From Microdochium bolleyi (Eukaryota > Ascomycota > Sordariomycetes > Xylariales > Microdochiaceae): a stretch of 64,000 nt of DNA. Positions 45,847-57,499 of the stretch are shown here, piece after piece; positions within the stretch are counted from its first letter, which is position 1; each line of letters opens with the position of its first letter. The position numbers and the translations under genes were made by a program. The notes under the pieces are model-generated. The model did not search any database and had not been told where the DNA came from. It saw only the letters and a program-made list of their open reading frames with translations. The DNA lies in assembly GCA_001566295.1 (NCBI GenBank), contig KQ964250.1, positions 1,178,001-1,242,000 of the forward strand, given 5' to 3'.

Positions 45847-47011
45847 TTGTCCCATCCCATCCCGTCTCTTCCCTTGCCGCGCGACCTACAGCATTAGTCC
45901 GCTTGTTTGCTTGCTTCCGTGCGTGTTTCTGGGTCTCGAGAGGCGCGTGAATGCGTGTGCTGGCTGACCTGATCTGCACAAGGATTCACGGCATGGCATG
46001 GGGTGTCCCGTTTCCCTGGGAATCATCCCCGCCTCGCCCGCCTCGCCTGCCCGCCCAGCTGCCCGCCGCCCTCCTCTTCCTCTCCTCTTTTCCCTCTCCA
46101 TAACGCCGGGCGTTGGTTGCTTCTGTTAAGCGCGTTTGCCTCGGCCCTCCTAGAAGCAGCTCGCTCGTGATAGTAATCAGTGTGAGCCCAGCCTATCCTC
46201 CGCCTTTGTGCAACCGGTGGCCCCGCGTCCTTGCACGAGGAGGGAACCATCCGCTTCGGCCGAAGCGTGGCTGTGACATAAATCTGGTTTGTGTCTGCTA
46301 CTGCTTGACCTTGAGAACACGCCCCCGGCCGGCTGGAGCACAGAGATTTGTCTCTCCCATCTTATCCAGTCTGCCAGCTCGCTCATCCAAGTCTCCACTC
46401 CTTCCTGGATTTCACAACTGACGGCAACAGTCGACAACGGGTCACGCGGTCATAGATATTTCCAAAATATGTTTGCTGAAGCTCTCTCTTTGTATATGTA
46501 CGATTTGTGAAAAGCATGAATGTACTTTGAAACAGGCAAGTTTGTGTCGACCTTCGCTCTTTAGAGAAATGTCGGGCAAATCTGTCTGAGATCATGACTG
46601 ATCAACGCTAACGATGTGGTATGTGGTGTGATTTCGGCGCAAAAGCTGAGCCGATCCGGAATATGTGCCAGACTTGAGGTAATTTTGTGCGCGGCATAAG
46701 TAGTGACAGGTGCCGGAGAAAACAAAAATGTGTACAAGAGGGGAATAAAGAGGGGGAAATGAACAACCCAGCGCAACGGAAAGAAAACTCCTATGCTCCC
46801 ACACGCCAGAGATGACGTTGACCAGAACTTGACAAAAAATGACGCCGCTAAACAATGAGATTTCCTGTCGATCGGACAGGGTCGCTGAACGACAGCAATG
46901 AAAGAGTTTCTGCTTTTTCCACCTTGGTGGCGTTCAGTAGTCCACTTTCGAGGGGTGGACAGCAAACAAAGGGAAGTGTAGTTTTGAGCGCGGACACCTG
47001 GATCGCCTGAT

Positions 47012-50000
47012 TCAGCTGTCCCAGATAGCGCCGTAGGCTGGCATTCCACGGCTCTCGAGGCCGTAGACCACCTTCTTGGTGATCTTCTCGTTGGCGATGA
47101 TGATGACTCCCTCGGCGCCGAAGCTCTTGGCGAGGTTGAAGCCCATCTTGACAAGGTCGGGCCTGCCCTTGATCTTGGTGTCGTGGACGACCGCGTCCGG
47201 GGCCTTCTCCATGAGCAGTCTGTACATGGTGCCGAACGTGTTCTTTGGGTCCTTGGTAGACCACAGGAGCCTGGTCGGGCAGCTCGGGTCTTGGAGATGT
47301 CCCAAAAGTGGGCCAATTCCAGAGCCTGTAGCAATAACAACAAGCCTGTTGAACAGTGTCGCAATCCGCATGACGCCACAGGTCGGGACGCCTCTGACCC
47401 AGAGCTTGGTGGGCTGGTTGTTGATACACGCCTTGGTCCAGTCTCCTGCGTTCGAAACCACGAGCGAGTATCCCTTGGACCGGCCGGATTCAGGCTCCGG
47501 TGCCGGGATCGTGGCGAACGAGTGCCACTCAAGCAGGGGCCGCCTGGAGATCCGGGTGAAGGAGCCGTTCACAGGCACGGTGTAGTCGAAGTGGAGGCGG
47601 ACGGCGTGGTTCGAAAGAGGCTCGGCGTCGACGGTGACCTTGCGCAGGAAGAGCCAAGGGGTGATGATGCTGGTGGATGCGGCAGCCAGGAGCCAGAAGC
47701 TGGGGTTTCGGACGCATGCCTCGCCGAGCGCCATGGCCGCGGGCTTGCTGTCGTTTGTGGCGAGGACGACCTGTGCCCAGAACAGGCCGAGCATTGTCCA
47801 GCCGACAAAGCGGTGGACCTTTTCAAAGAGGTCGTGGTGGTTCTTCCGCATCGTAGGGTAGGCGAAGACCAGCATCACGACGTAGAGGCCACAGAGCATC
47901 CATGAAATCACTTTTGGTGCAAGTGATTGATGGGCCCACCCGTTGCATGAGACTGCACCACAAACTGCGTCGCTGAGACTTGACGCAAGCAGCCACAGCG
48001 CCGAGAAAATGGCTGCGGCGGAGTGCACTCCGCCAAGATGGTAGATCTTGGCACACCGCTTACGAAGCCAAAGCGGCGACGACTTGGGGACAGAACAGGC
48101 GATGGTGTAGAGTGCGTTGATGACAAAGTCCTGGCGAATGAGGACAGCCATGGTAAGGTTGATCGCGGTCATGAGAGCCAGCAAGTCCTGGGTCGGACCC
48201 ACGTAGACGAGGGCTCCCACGGCGATGAGGTTGAACACAGTGACAACCGTGAAAAGCTGGCGGTACACAATGAGGAGGCGATGAAACAGGCCACGGAAGG
48301 GCTGCGGCAAGACCTTCGAAGGTATGTCCTGATCCAGATCGGCCGTGTCGTTCTTTTCGTCCAGTGTGTCCAGTGTCGTGCGTGAAGTCGCAGGCGAGTG
48401 GGAGACCAAGGCCGCCGCCTTGACCTCGGCGATGACTTGCAACTTTTCCTCGAGGTGGGCGCCAAGTGCTCTCTTGTCCACTTTGCCGTTGGCAGTGAGC
48501 GGCAGAGCCTTCATTCCATGGAAGTGGCTTGGAATGGCATAATAAGGTTGGTTCTGTCCCATGTGCTCCTTGATGCTGGCAGGATCGGCGTCTTGTGGTG
48601 TCACAAATGCGTGTATCTCGCCAGCGAGAAACACAGCTATCGCCTTGGTGACCGTGGGCGAGGCGTTAAGCGAGGCGGTGACTCCGTCGAGTTCGACTCG
48701 GAAGCCCTGAGACATTGGTAAGCCACGTCTGCAATGATACAGACTACTGGACGAAGCGGACGAGAACATACCTTCACCTTGATTTGGTCGTCGATGCGTC
48801 CTAGCGGCTCGATGGTCCCATCAGGTCTCCAGCGGCCTAGGTCGCCAGTATTGTACATCATGGAGCTGCAAGCATGTTAGCAGACGTCATTCCTTAGTGG
48901 TGATGCTGCATCGCGCATAAAACGTACCCGTCGTTGGCGAATGGGTCGAGGTGGTATTTCTCCGCCGTCTTGTCGGGAAGACCAATGTAGCCGCGCGATA
49001 TGCCGTGGCCGCCCGCCCACATGATTCCAGTCTCTCCGATGGCTACGGGCGCACCTGCGTCGTCAAGGATGTAGACGGTGTTGTTGGGCGTCGGACGGCC
49101 GATCGTCAAGGTCGCCCCAACAGAGTGCTTGTGCATGGTGTTGACAATCGTGGTCTCGGTAGGACCGCAGCAGTTGTAGTATGTTCCATGGGCACTCCAT
49201 TTGTCGGCGAGACTGTAGTTGCAGAGTTAGCCATGGTCCAGCGCAATGTCAGGTATCGTAGTCTCACCCTTGAGAGCTCGCTTCACCAGCAGTCGCTACC
49301 ATCTTGATGTTGGGAAATTGGCTAGGTTCGTACAACGCGAGAATGCTGGGCGTGCAGATGAATGTGTCGATCTAAACAAAGTCAGTGGGAACGTCTTGCC
49401 TGATCTACAAGAGTCGTCCTGCTCACCTGCGCAACCACGGCGTTCCAGTCGGAACCTCTCAGTACCAGTGTGCCTCCATTAGAGAGGCAGCCCAAGATCT
49501 CCCAGGCGGCTGCATGATTCTTAGCTTCAATATCGAAGAGGACTCTCGACATAAATGCTGGGGGCCAGAGTGTCGCTTACCCATGTCGAAACCGATGTTC
49601 AGGACCTGCCCTACTCTGGTTCCTCGTGTGATTCCAAGATCGCCGGGAGACTGGCAAATAAGGTTGACGACATTGCTGTGCGTAACATTTACACCCTTGG
49701 GTGTACCCGTGGTCCCTAGGAGGCTTGGAGTCAGCACACTCTACGAGGCTCATCGGTTGATCTTGGGAGGAAACTTACCAGAAGTGTAGATCACGTAGCA
49801 CCCAGAGCTTGCCGTTGAGAAATCATCGAGTGTCATGGCTACATCAAGATCTTGTGGCTCGGAGCTCAGCTCGTCGATTGCCACAATCTCGTGATCAGAC
49901 TCAAAAGCGATAAGACGGCGTTTCGTGGAACTCATGCAGAGTACAACTCTGCTGCCGGACTGCTCGACTACCAGCTTCACGGTCGAATCTGGAACAACGC

Positions 50001-50319
50001 CGCCGTCCAGGGGAACGTATTGGGCACCTGCGGAAAGAATAGCGAAAATGCCCACGAGCATGTCGATGCCCCTCTTCACAACAAGAGGGACGCGGTCACC
50101 AGGCTTTACGCCTGCGTGGCGAATTCTGTGCGAGAGGGCATTTACCCTGAGAGCAAGGGCTCCATATGTGATCTCCACAGGTGGTTTCCGGGAAATGTCG
50201 ATAGCAGCGATGGCTTCTGGGTAGGATGTGGCCTGGTGGTAGAAGGCTGCAGTGACGGTAGAGAAACGGGGGGCGGCAGCCGGTCCCCGCGTAAAGGACT
50301 CGGGAATCAGCTTGATCAT
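47012..50319 (-). CDS. NRPS-like adenylation domain fused to ferric-reductase-like membrane oxidoreductase
   Basis: Seven exons on the minus strand (50319-49779, 49715-49581, 49509-49427, 49371-49268, 49212-48928, 48865-48772, 48706-47012) encode 978 aa; introns 55-71 nt. Residues about 20-490 form an adenylation (A) domain: LSAGAQYVPLD (A2), TSGTTGTPKGV (A3), FDMAAWE (A4), CCGPTE (A5), YNTGDLG (A7), GRIDDQIKVKGFRVEL (A8), NGKVDK (A10, about 487-492). This activates a carboxylic acid as an AMP ester. No carrier domain LGGxS follows. After a 60-residue polar linker come about six membrane helices (from about 555) with His in YHLGGVHS and KVHRFVGW, possible haem ligands. An FAD-type segment (LLEWHSFATIP) and NAD(P)-binding ATGSGIGP complete a ferric-reductase-like half. 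A strong TATA box lies upstream. It is divergent from an enoyl-CoA hydratase. The substrate is unknown; fungal annotation often labels such proteins NPS-like. Confidence 0.88.
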
Positions 50320-50446
50320 TGTGACTGTGGCTGGCGGAAGCCAAAATAGAAAGATCTGAGTTGGTTGGGCGCTGCAGCTCAGCACTGGAGGAGATTGGAA
50401 CGACGATTAGAGGCTCTCACTTCAGTCACCCGGGTGAATCGACGTC

Positions 50447-50455
50447 TTATTTATA
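50447..50455 (-). promoter_or_regulatory. TATA box of the adenylation/reductase gene
   Basis: Minus-strand TATAAATAA about 130 nt upstream of the ATG at 50319, a textbook core element in the shared promoter region. Confidence 0.65.
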
Positions 50456-51878
50456 CCATTGCGGGATATCCACCCCCAGGCGACGGATTCGTCCGAAGGA
50501 GGCCCTTGGCCATAGCAGCTAGTCGACCACGCACTTTGCTGCCCACATACATCTACAGCGCCATCGTATCGAGTATCTGCCGAGGGGAGCTGCGTAGAGC
50601 CTGCGAATCGGCAGTGAGGCCCGGAGAAGCTCGGTCGGTCCCTGGGATAGCAAATCACATCGGGCATGGTCCTTGTCGTTGCAGCTTGATACTGGCCCCC
50701 CACCGTCGAAACAATGGTACTCCGTCGAGCAAGACCATTGCCCAGCAGAGGACGACGGAGACGCAGAGAGGTGTACGTATCACGACCAACTCGTGGACCC
50801 GTGCCGATCAGGCCAGGGCCAGGATGCAGTCCTGACAGAACTTTCGTCCACGGCCGTGCGATGGGCGCGCGCCGTGTTGCACCGATGAGGCCAAAGCATA
50901 TCGCGCGACCCCTGCCAGGACCCTTGCACGTAGCAAACGGCCCCAGTGTGCGACCACATGCCGTGCTGCATGTTTCTCATGTTTCTTGATTCGACAGTAG
51001 CCAGAGTGTGCGGTTAGCGGCCCCCATGTCGTAGTCATGTCCGGCCCAGGATGGTGGTGATCCACCCACCACCGGCAGTGCGTTTTGGCGTGTCGGAATG
51101 TGGTGGGCATGTGGGAACCAAGGTTCGCCGCCAAGGCTTTGTTTCCCCAGAGCACCCCTGCCCCAAGGCAACCCCCCGTGGCCAAAGCTACGTATTTGGA
51201 AGTCCGGAGACAGCATCCCAGCACCCCGTGGCCGGTATAGAAGCGGACCTCCCTGGCTGCTCGCAAGGTCACCGATATCAGAGCTGCCGCTGCAGCTTCT
51301 CGGCCGGCCTCGCCCGTTGAACGCAACGTCGTGTGCAGGCCCTCGCCGTCGGGTGCCTCGCTCGCTAACGCAACGTGTCGACGTGTCCTCGGTGTCGTCA
51401 TTCTGGCGATTTGTTGTGAGTCCTGCAGACGCGAGCATAGCATGTGCCCGTCGCCAGTATGCAGCGGAAGGGCGAGGCGGGGCGGGCGGTTACGGCGGCC
51501 CGCCCAAGTCCGGGTGGCGGCTCCGAGCGGAATGGGGATGGGCAGGCTTCTCAGCTCGGCCCCTGGAAGCTCGAGGTTTCAGACGGTCGAGTGTACCCGG
51601 TGGATGCCAGGAAAGGATTCGCGTCGCTCGTACAGAGAGATGGTATGTACTGCATCCTCTAGACCGCAAACTGCAACAAGAGGGGCTCGGAAGAACTGCT
51701 CGGCGTTTCGTTCCCTTACAATTCGTTTCGTCGATGCAGGCCAGGATTCGGTGATCTTCGGGATTCCAGACAGGCCTACTTTGCCTCTTCCTTGGAATTC
51801 TCCAACCCGACTCCTCGTGCACTCCCGCAACCTCAATTTCGCAAACTTGTCCAAGTGCAGCAGCTCACAGGTATCGCA
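50456..51878. other. Divergent promoter region of the two metabolic genes
   Basis: About 1.4 kb between the TATA box of the minus-strand gene and the hydratase ATG. Open frames of up to 218 codons occur on both strands but share no motif and lie in GC-rich shadow frames, so none was called. Confidence 0.45.
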
Positions 51879-53020
51879 ATGGCAGCCATCCAAGAATCGA
51901 ACGATGAGCTGGTGCTTGTCTCATCACCAGCTAGCGGTGTCCGGGTGCTCGCGCTGAACCGTCCCGCCAAGCGCAATGCGTTGTCGTGCGCTTTGATCAG
52001 CGAATTCTTACACAAGCTCTCGAATGCTGCACTCGACCCTGCAGTTGGTGCCATCATAATCACGGGAAGTGATACGTGTTTCTCAGGCAAGTCCCTATCT
52101 ACCAGTCCAGCATTGTTTCGAAGCTGACCTTGTTGCCTTGAAGCCGGTGCTGATATCAAGGAGATATCGGCCATGAACTCGGAGGGCGCAAGAAAGTGCC
52201 GCTACCTTGAAGACTTGTGCTCCGGGATGGCAGCAGTTAGAAAGCCAGTGATCGCAGCGCTCGAGGGTCTCGCCGTGAGTATTGTTGCGCTTCACTTCAT
52301 TGTGGGTTGCGCATGATGCAAAGCTAACAACCAGACCATAGCTTGGTGGGGGGCTCGAGCTGGCTCTGATGGTATGTACCCCCGAATGTACGGCCAGGGC
52401 ATGACCTCGTGTTTCTGACTAATGTGGTTCTCGACAGTGCGACTTGATCTTTGCAGGGGATGATTGTCGTCTGGGACTCCCCGAGGTTACAATTGGCCTG
52501 ATTCCAGGGGCTGGAGGTACCCAACGTCTAACCCAGGCCCTCGGCAAATACAGGGTAAGCTTCAGCAACTTCTTGATCAGTATTGATGCAAGCTGGAAAT
52601 GAGATCTCACATTTTCCCGGTTTCTCAGGCGATGCAGATGATCCTCTTGGGCAAGCCCATTTCGGCAAATGAGGCGTTGTTGGCCGGGCTCGTTGCCGAG
52701 ATCTTCGAAGCCAGAGCAGTCCTGGACAAGGTGATCGCCATAGCTGCAAACCTTGCCCAGTCCAGCCCGTCGGCCCTGTCCCTGGCCAAAGAGGCAGTAT
52801 GTCGCGGTAAGTCGCCACACAGCTTTCGTGTACGGGAGAAAGCGAGCTTTCGCGTTTGCAGGTAGGCTAATGTTTTGTGCCTTCAAATCTAGCTGATGAC
52901 AAAGGCCGCGACGATGAATTCGAGCGTAGCCTGTACTACTTCGCGTTTGGCACTGCGGACAAACGGGAAGGTGTCGCAGCATTTCTGGAGAAGCGAAAGG
53001 CCCAATGGAACTCCTCGTGA
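51879..53020 (+). CDS. Enoyl-CoA hydratase/isomerase family protein
   Basis: Crotonase-fold enzyme that adds water across a 2-enoyl-CoA double bond. Six exons (51879-52086, 52144-52274, 52342-52371, 52438-52554, 52629-52806, 52893-53020) give 263 aa, the normal size for a single-domain hydratase. Residues: LALNRPAKRNALS near the N-terminus, AGADIKE oxyanion loop across intron 1, GGGLELA with Glu119, and LPEVTIGLIPGAGGTQRL with Glu139; the two glutamates are 20 apart as in mammalian mitochondrial hydratase (Glu144/Glu164), so it should be catalytically competent. Intron 1 starts GCAAGT, a GC-AG intron; exon 3 is only 30 nt. No clear mitochondrial presequence (MAAIQESNDELVLVSS) and no C-terminal peroxisomal SKL (ends WNSS), suggesting a cytosolic enzyme. 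Divergent from the adenylation/reductase gene, so co-regulation is possible. The acyl-CoA substrate is not readable. Confidence 0.93.
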
Positions 53021-53508
53021 AATTGTCTGTTCCTGGGTTGGCCATGCGATATGCCGGTAGTGTAAAATGCAGAGTACAGCAAGGAACAAGACTTTAGAAA
53101 TGAAAGTAGTTGCGTCGTTTCCAAGCCTGCCGTCTCTCAGGGTTACGTCCTCTACTGGCAAGTGCAGTCCGGATGTAACACTACCTGTGTCGCAAAAGCC
53201 CTCCTGCCATAATCGTCTCTGGGGGGTATGCCACATGTTCCTAGATTCGCGGGTTCCTCGCAGGGCCTGTGGCTGGAGCTGCGGCTGCGCTCGTTTTTTG
53301 TCATTGCTTAATCAGACATGTCCGAAGTGCAATCTTGCAATACTAATATTGATGTGAGTGGTTCTGGAAAGAGCCCTGGTCAGGACGTTGACAGGGGCGT
53401 GGCGTTCTCGGCGTGTGGCCTGTGCCGGCGGCGTGTATGCCAGCGTGGGTGACAGGGGCAGGTAACAGGGGCGCGGCAAGTGTGTTGCAACCTGCACACG
53501 ACCCTGGC
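53021..53508. other. Intergenic region downstream of the hydratase
   Basis: About 490 bp, no coding sequence supported. Likely hydratase 3' untranslated region. Confidence 0.45.
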
Positions 53509-53850
53509 TCAAGCCAGGAATGCTGCGGGGCAGACAGTCAAGGCTGTGGCGTCAGAGGGTCGTCGTCCGAAGCCTGTGCTTGCTCCGATCCCCAAGCAGC
53601 TGATCTGGATGTAGTCCGTTTCGAGCTTCCTTCGAGGAGTGGGTGTGACGATTGGTGGGGACTCGGCCGGTGGCGCGCGGGCGAATCTCAAAGAGCCCGA
53701 ATCGGCAGCGGAGGGCATCGTCGCGCAAGTCGAGGCTCCTCTGCGAGGTATCGTCACATTGGGCGACTTGGCAGAGCGGGCAGCCGCGAAGGCATCCTCG
53801 AAGGGCAGGTACACATCACTGCCGCTCCGTGACAGCTTCGGCATCGGCAT
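53509..53850 (-). CDS. Possible small protein, 113 aa
   Basis: Single open frame from ATG 53850 in a good context (CTCACCATGCC); 53904 also begins the open frame but with less convincing sequence. The reading MPMPKLSRSGSDVYLPFEDA then FAAARSAKSP, RRGAS, SLRFARAPPAESPPIVTPTP and YIQISCLGIGAST is coherent and GC-rich at third positions. The pattern of an Arg/Ser/Pro-rich body with one short ordered block resembles other small uncharacterised fungal proteins. There is no signal peptide or membrane segment. The overlapping plus-strand frame at 53639-54052 is also open and could be the shadow or the reverse. No homolog was recognised and no TATA box was found. It is a candidate only. Confidence 0.35.
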   Translation of the reverse strand: MPMPKLSRSGSDVYLPFEDAFAAARSAKSPNVTIPRRGASTCATMPSAADSGSLRFARAPPAESPPIVTPTPRRKLETDYIQISCLGIGASTGFGRRPSDATALTVCPAAFLA

Positions 53851-56800
53851 GGTGAGCCGGCGAGGTGCTCTCCCCATCGCGACGAGTGCAGCATGCAACA
53901 CCACCCAGCCGTGGCCGTCGGATGGTCACGCAGAGCTTGGTAAGCTGAGATGGCGTGAGCGATGCGAGCGTCGAGGAGGTGGGCTGGGCCTTGGTGGATT
54001 TGCATCCAGGACTCGAAATGGCGGGATCACAAGGGTGCCCTCGTGTTGGTGAGGTGCGTTGTTGTTTGAGCCTGTTTGCCCTGGGCCGTGCCCACGACTG
54101 ACTGGGAGACGGGAGTGTCGTGTCGTGTTATGTCGTGTCGGCGACTTTGGAATCTTGATCTCTTACAGTCGATGTTTCCAGGTGGAGGTCCACGGCCGCG
54201 GCGACGGCCCACCACCTCCAGGGCTGCCCCTGCCTGCACTTGTGGACATGCCTTCCTAAAGCCCCCAAGCCAATCTGCACCCAAGTACGGAGTGTCGACC
54301 CGTTGCACAATAGGCAGTCTCGACTTGCAATCTGCGATGACTCCCGGCTTCCGGCTTGCACGCACGTGAAGTCATCATGGGCCGGGGGGGCATCGACAGG
54401 AACCCAAAGAGGACGACCCCGGCTCTGCGCTGCTTACGCGCAAGCGAGACGGAGCCGAGCTGCTGGCTGAGACACGCAGCGCACAGGCAGGGCCACAGCA
54501 CGGCGCATCCATAACGGGAGTAGTGCGGTGGTCGGCCACCATTTGGCTCTCGGCCGGGCGCCAGCACTCTATCGAAGGACTCTATCGCAGCCACACTGGC
54601 GCGCGTCGCCCTCGCCTCGTGGCGTTGCACTCGCACTTGCAACGACCCTGCAGCAGTGGGCAATCTGAGCGGGAGTACATTGTGGGGTTCCGCGGCGGCG
54701 GGGGCGTCGACTTGGCGAGCGGAATTGCACAGGCATGGGCCTGGCTGCGGAGCCGCCAACCTGGGAGGTCTCCAAGTCTGATTTGGCCCGTCCTGCATCC
54801 ATCATCACCACATCACGGCTGGCCTCTGCCGTTGTCCATGGCACGCAACACGGACTCTGCATCCCATCACCCCCTCGACAGCACTTCTCACCAATCTGGA
54901 AACAGCTGCGGCATGACTGCAGGCGTGCGCGTGCAAGCAAACAGACCAGAGCATACTTCAAAGGGTCCCTGCCCGCAGATGTACAGACCAGATAGTCGGG
55001 ACACGTCGACTCGGATTGCATCAGCCCACGATCGATCACCGCCCATTCTGGCACGACATGCAGCACCAAGTATACCCAAGGATGGACGCTGGGCCGCGCG
55101 CACGGCCGATTCTACATCTTGACGCTATGCGCGGCAGCTAGCACTAGTTGCACGCGGCACGGCCGCGCTCCACAACCACACAACGTCGTCAACTACGGCA
55201 AGACCTGGGGAACTTCTCGAGCCCGCTACGGCGCCTGCAGTACCCAACATATATGTATGCCGGTTCGTGTCTCACCGCCTGTAAGGCTGCCGAGAAACAC
55301 ATCTGGGACGTGCTGCTTGCAGTGGCCAAGCATGCAGCTGGTACACTTAGCTTCAGATGCTCTGGACCACTCGCATGTCGTGATACTCTAGTGATCGGCA
55401 CGGACGAGCCACCGGCATGCAAGCCTACAACTATTCTGCGCCGTCATGACTCCAGACGGAGCCTTCCGCAGCAGCGATCCTCGGTCCCACAATGGCCGCA
55501 GGTGACAGCATCGATAGCGTACGCCCCTCAGACTCAGTCCCGGGCATAAGACGGAGTTGGTGCTGGCACGATATGCCAGGAAGAGTTTACATCCCGATTG
55601 CGGAGATGGGGATCCGCTCAGCCTTTGCCATTCTTTGAGCATCTTGTTGGAAAAAGACGCCTGGCTTGACTCGGCATGAACATCAGCAGATCTCGCCAAT
55701 ATTGGTTCAAATATCGAGAACGCCACGTTCCGTCGTCCTGGTACATTCAACTGACACCAGGTTTCGCGTGACACATGCAGTGCTCCACACTCTTCAGACA
55801 AACACACGCCCGCCCATTTCACAAACGGGACCCGGGAGTTCATCCAGAATCACTACGCTAACGATCTGCTTGTAGAATGCAATCGCCTGTTCGGGCGGCA
55901 TGGTGTCTCACTTTCTCTAAATGGGTCCAATCCTGTCATCCTTGGCACCTTGATATGTCATGCCACCTCGGCCAAGCGCGTGGCGTCGGTCGAAATGCAC
56001 AATAGCAGGATGGCTCGATGTTTCCACTTTGACGACGATGGAGCTCTGAAATGCCATGTCATCCACGGGACGATGCCGGAGGTTCCGAGATATCCTCCAG
56101 CCCGCATTGCATATTTCTGGCACGTGTTTCGCGGCCGCGCATCTGATATCTGACTCAGATCGACACTGCGACCCAGCCTTCGCAGCCGGCACGAGGACCA
56201 CGAGATGTGGGAACATATGAACTCTATACAGCACGTGCGTCGGGGATGATGGTAAAAAGCACCAAACCACGTGCGTGACCTCGTGGCATTCCCGTCCCGT
56301 CTCATATCGATGTTATTTTTGTTGCTAAGTAGCGGACCGTCCCCGAGGTTGTGCAACGCGAGGGACTAACTCCTTCTCGGCTGAGGCGTTCAAGAAGGCC
56401 GACTTTCTGGAAGGCGGCCGTGGAGGAAGAAGCATGTACACCGCCACACCACCTGTGGCGGCTTGCAATCACTGTGGTTCATTTAGTCTCATCCGTCGTG
56501 CGACAATCCGATGTATCCCCACGCGATATATCCCCAGTCTGATTCTGCATCGAAGGGGCTACAGGGCAACACGGCAAGGCAGCAACGACATCGGTCACGA
56601 TGTTCCCTGGCGCCAGCATTACCGTTACTATTTCTATGCCATCAGTATGGGCTTGATACCACGTGGCCCTCCTGTGTGCGTGGCGCTCGCAACAATGGTG
56701 CAGGGATTGAGATCCCATCTCCTCTGGGGAATGAGTCGTGAGAGCAGCCTCATATCATCCATGGCGTTGTGGCCTTGCAGGCAGGGTCATCGAGGAGTAT

Positions 56801-57463
56801 GCCAGGAGGAAGTTGGTATCATGTGAACATACAGCTCCTACCCCTCCCTCACTCGCCTAGGTGAAGTCAATGGGGAGGAATAGTAAAGACAAGGACCATA
56901 GGCGCACGAGCAGAAGAGACAGGCAGAGTACTCCTATACTCAACGCCTTGTACCCCGCGATGTCGTGTATTGAGTTTCGGCAGATGCCGGAGAATAATAA
57001 CGTTTTCCCAGTGCCGCGTCACAAGGGCTTAAAGTATATCCAGATCCTGCGGCGTTGACAGCGACAGGGACAAGGAGAAGGTAGCCACAGCGAAACAAGG
57101 GCAAGGGGGGAGAAAAGATGCTGCGGCTCGCGAGATGGGAACACAAATATTTTAGAGTTCACGATGGGACAAGGCAAGGAAGGGGTGGCCCTGGGGACCT
57201 TGTAAACGTTAAAAAGCCGGTGCATCTTCCCAGCTCTCTTTTGAGTTTACAATCGTGACGGGGACAAGGAGCAAGGATGATGATGATGATGAACGGTAAC
57301 GATGCTGGTCAATGGGTCTGTTCCCACGGGTGTCTCTTTCGAGCTGTCATACAGGGGTGGGCAAGGGAGATCATCACCAGGTTGTCATTGCTTGACTCGC
57401 GCATTCCCTTCTCGCCCCCTTGTGCCGATGGAACGGGCAGGGCCATGCGCGCATTTATCCGGC

Positions 57464-57465
<2 letters not shown>

Positions 57466-57497
<32 letters not shown>
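57466..57497. repeat. (TG)16 dinucleotide repeat
   Basis: Thirty-two bases of perfect TG, read directly; a C10 run follows about 90 bp downstream near 57589-57598. Confidence 0.93.

Positions 57498-57499
<2 letters not shown>

Larger units (their letters stand above)
43820..47011. other. Repeat-rich intergenic region
   Basis: About 3.2 kb without a convincing gene. It holds (CGA)9, CTG/TGA and C15 tracts listed separately, imperfect CCTGCTTGC/CCTGCTTAC repeats at about 45630-45665, and GT-rich patches near 45305-45325 and 45510-45535. A 291-codon plus-strand frame at 44618-45493 crosses the CGA tract, has UTR-like composition and no motif, so it was not called. The region may be a noncoding transcript or long leader. 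Confidence 0.45.

Noticed and set aside
48500..48780. Possible carrier (PCP) domain after the A domain
   Set aside because: No LGGxS or similar phosphopantetheine motif in the linker.
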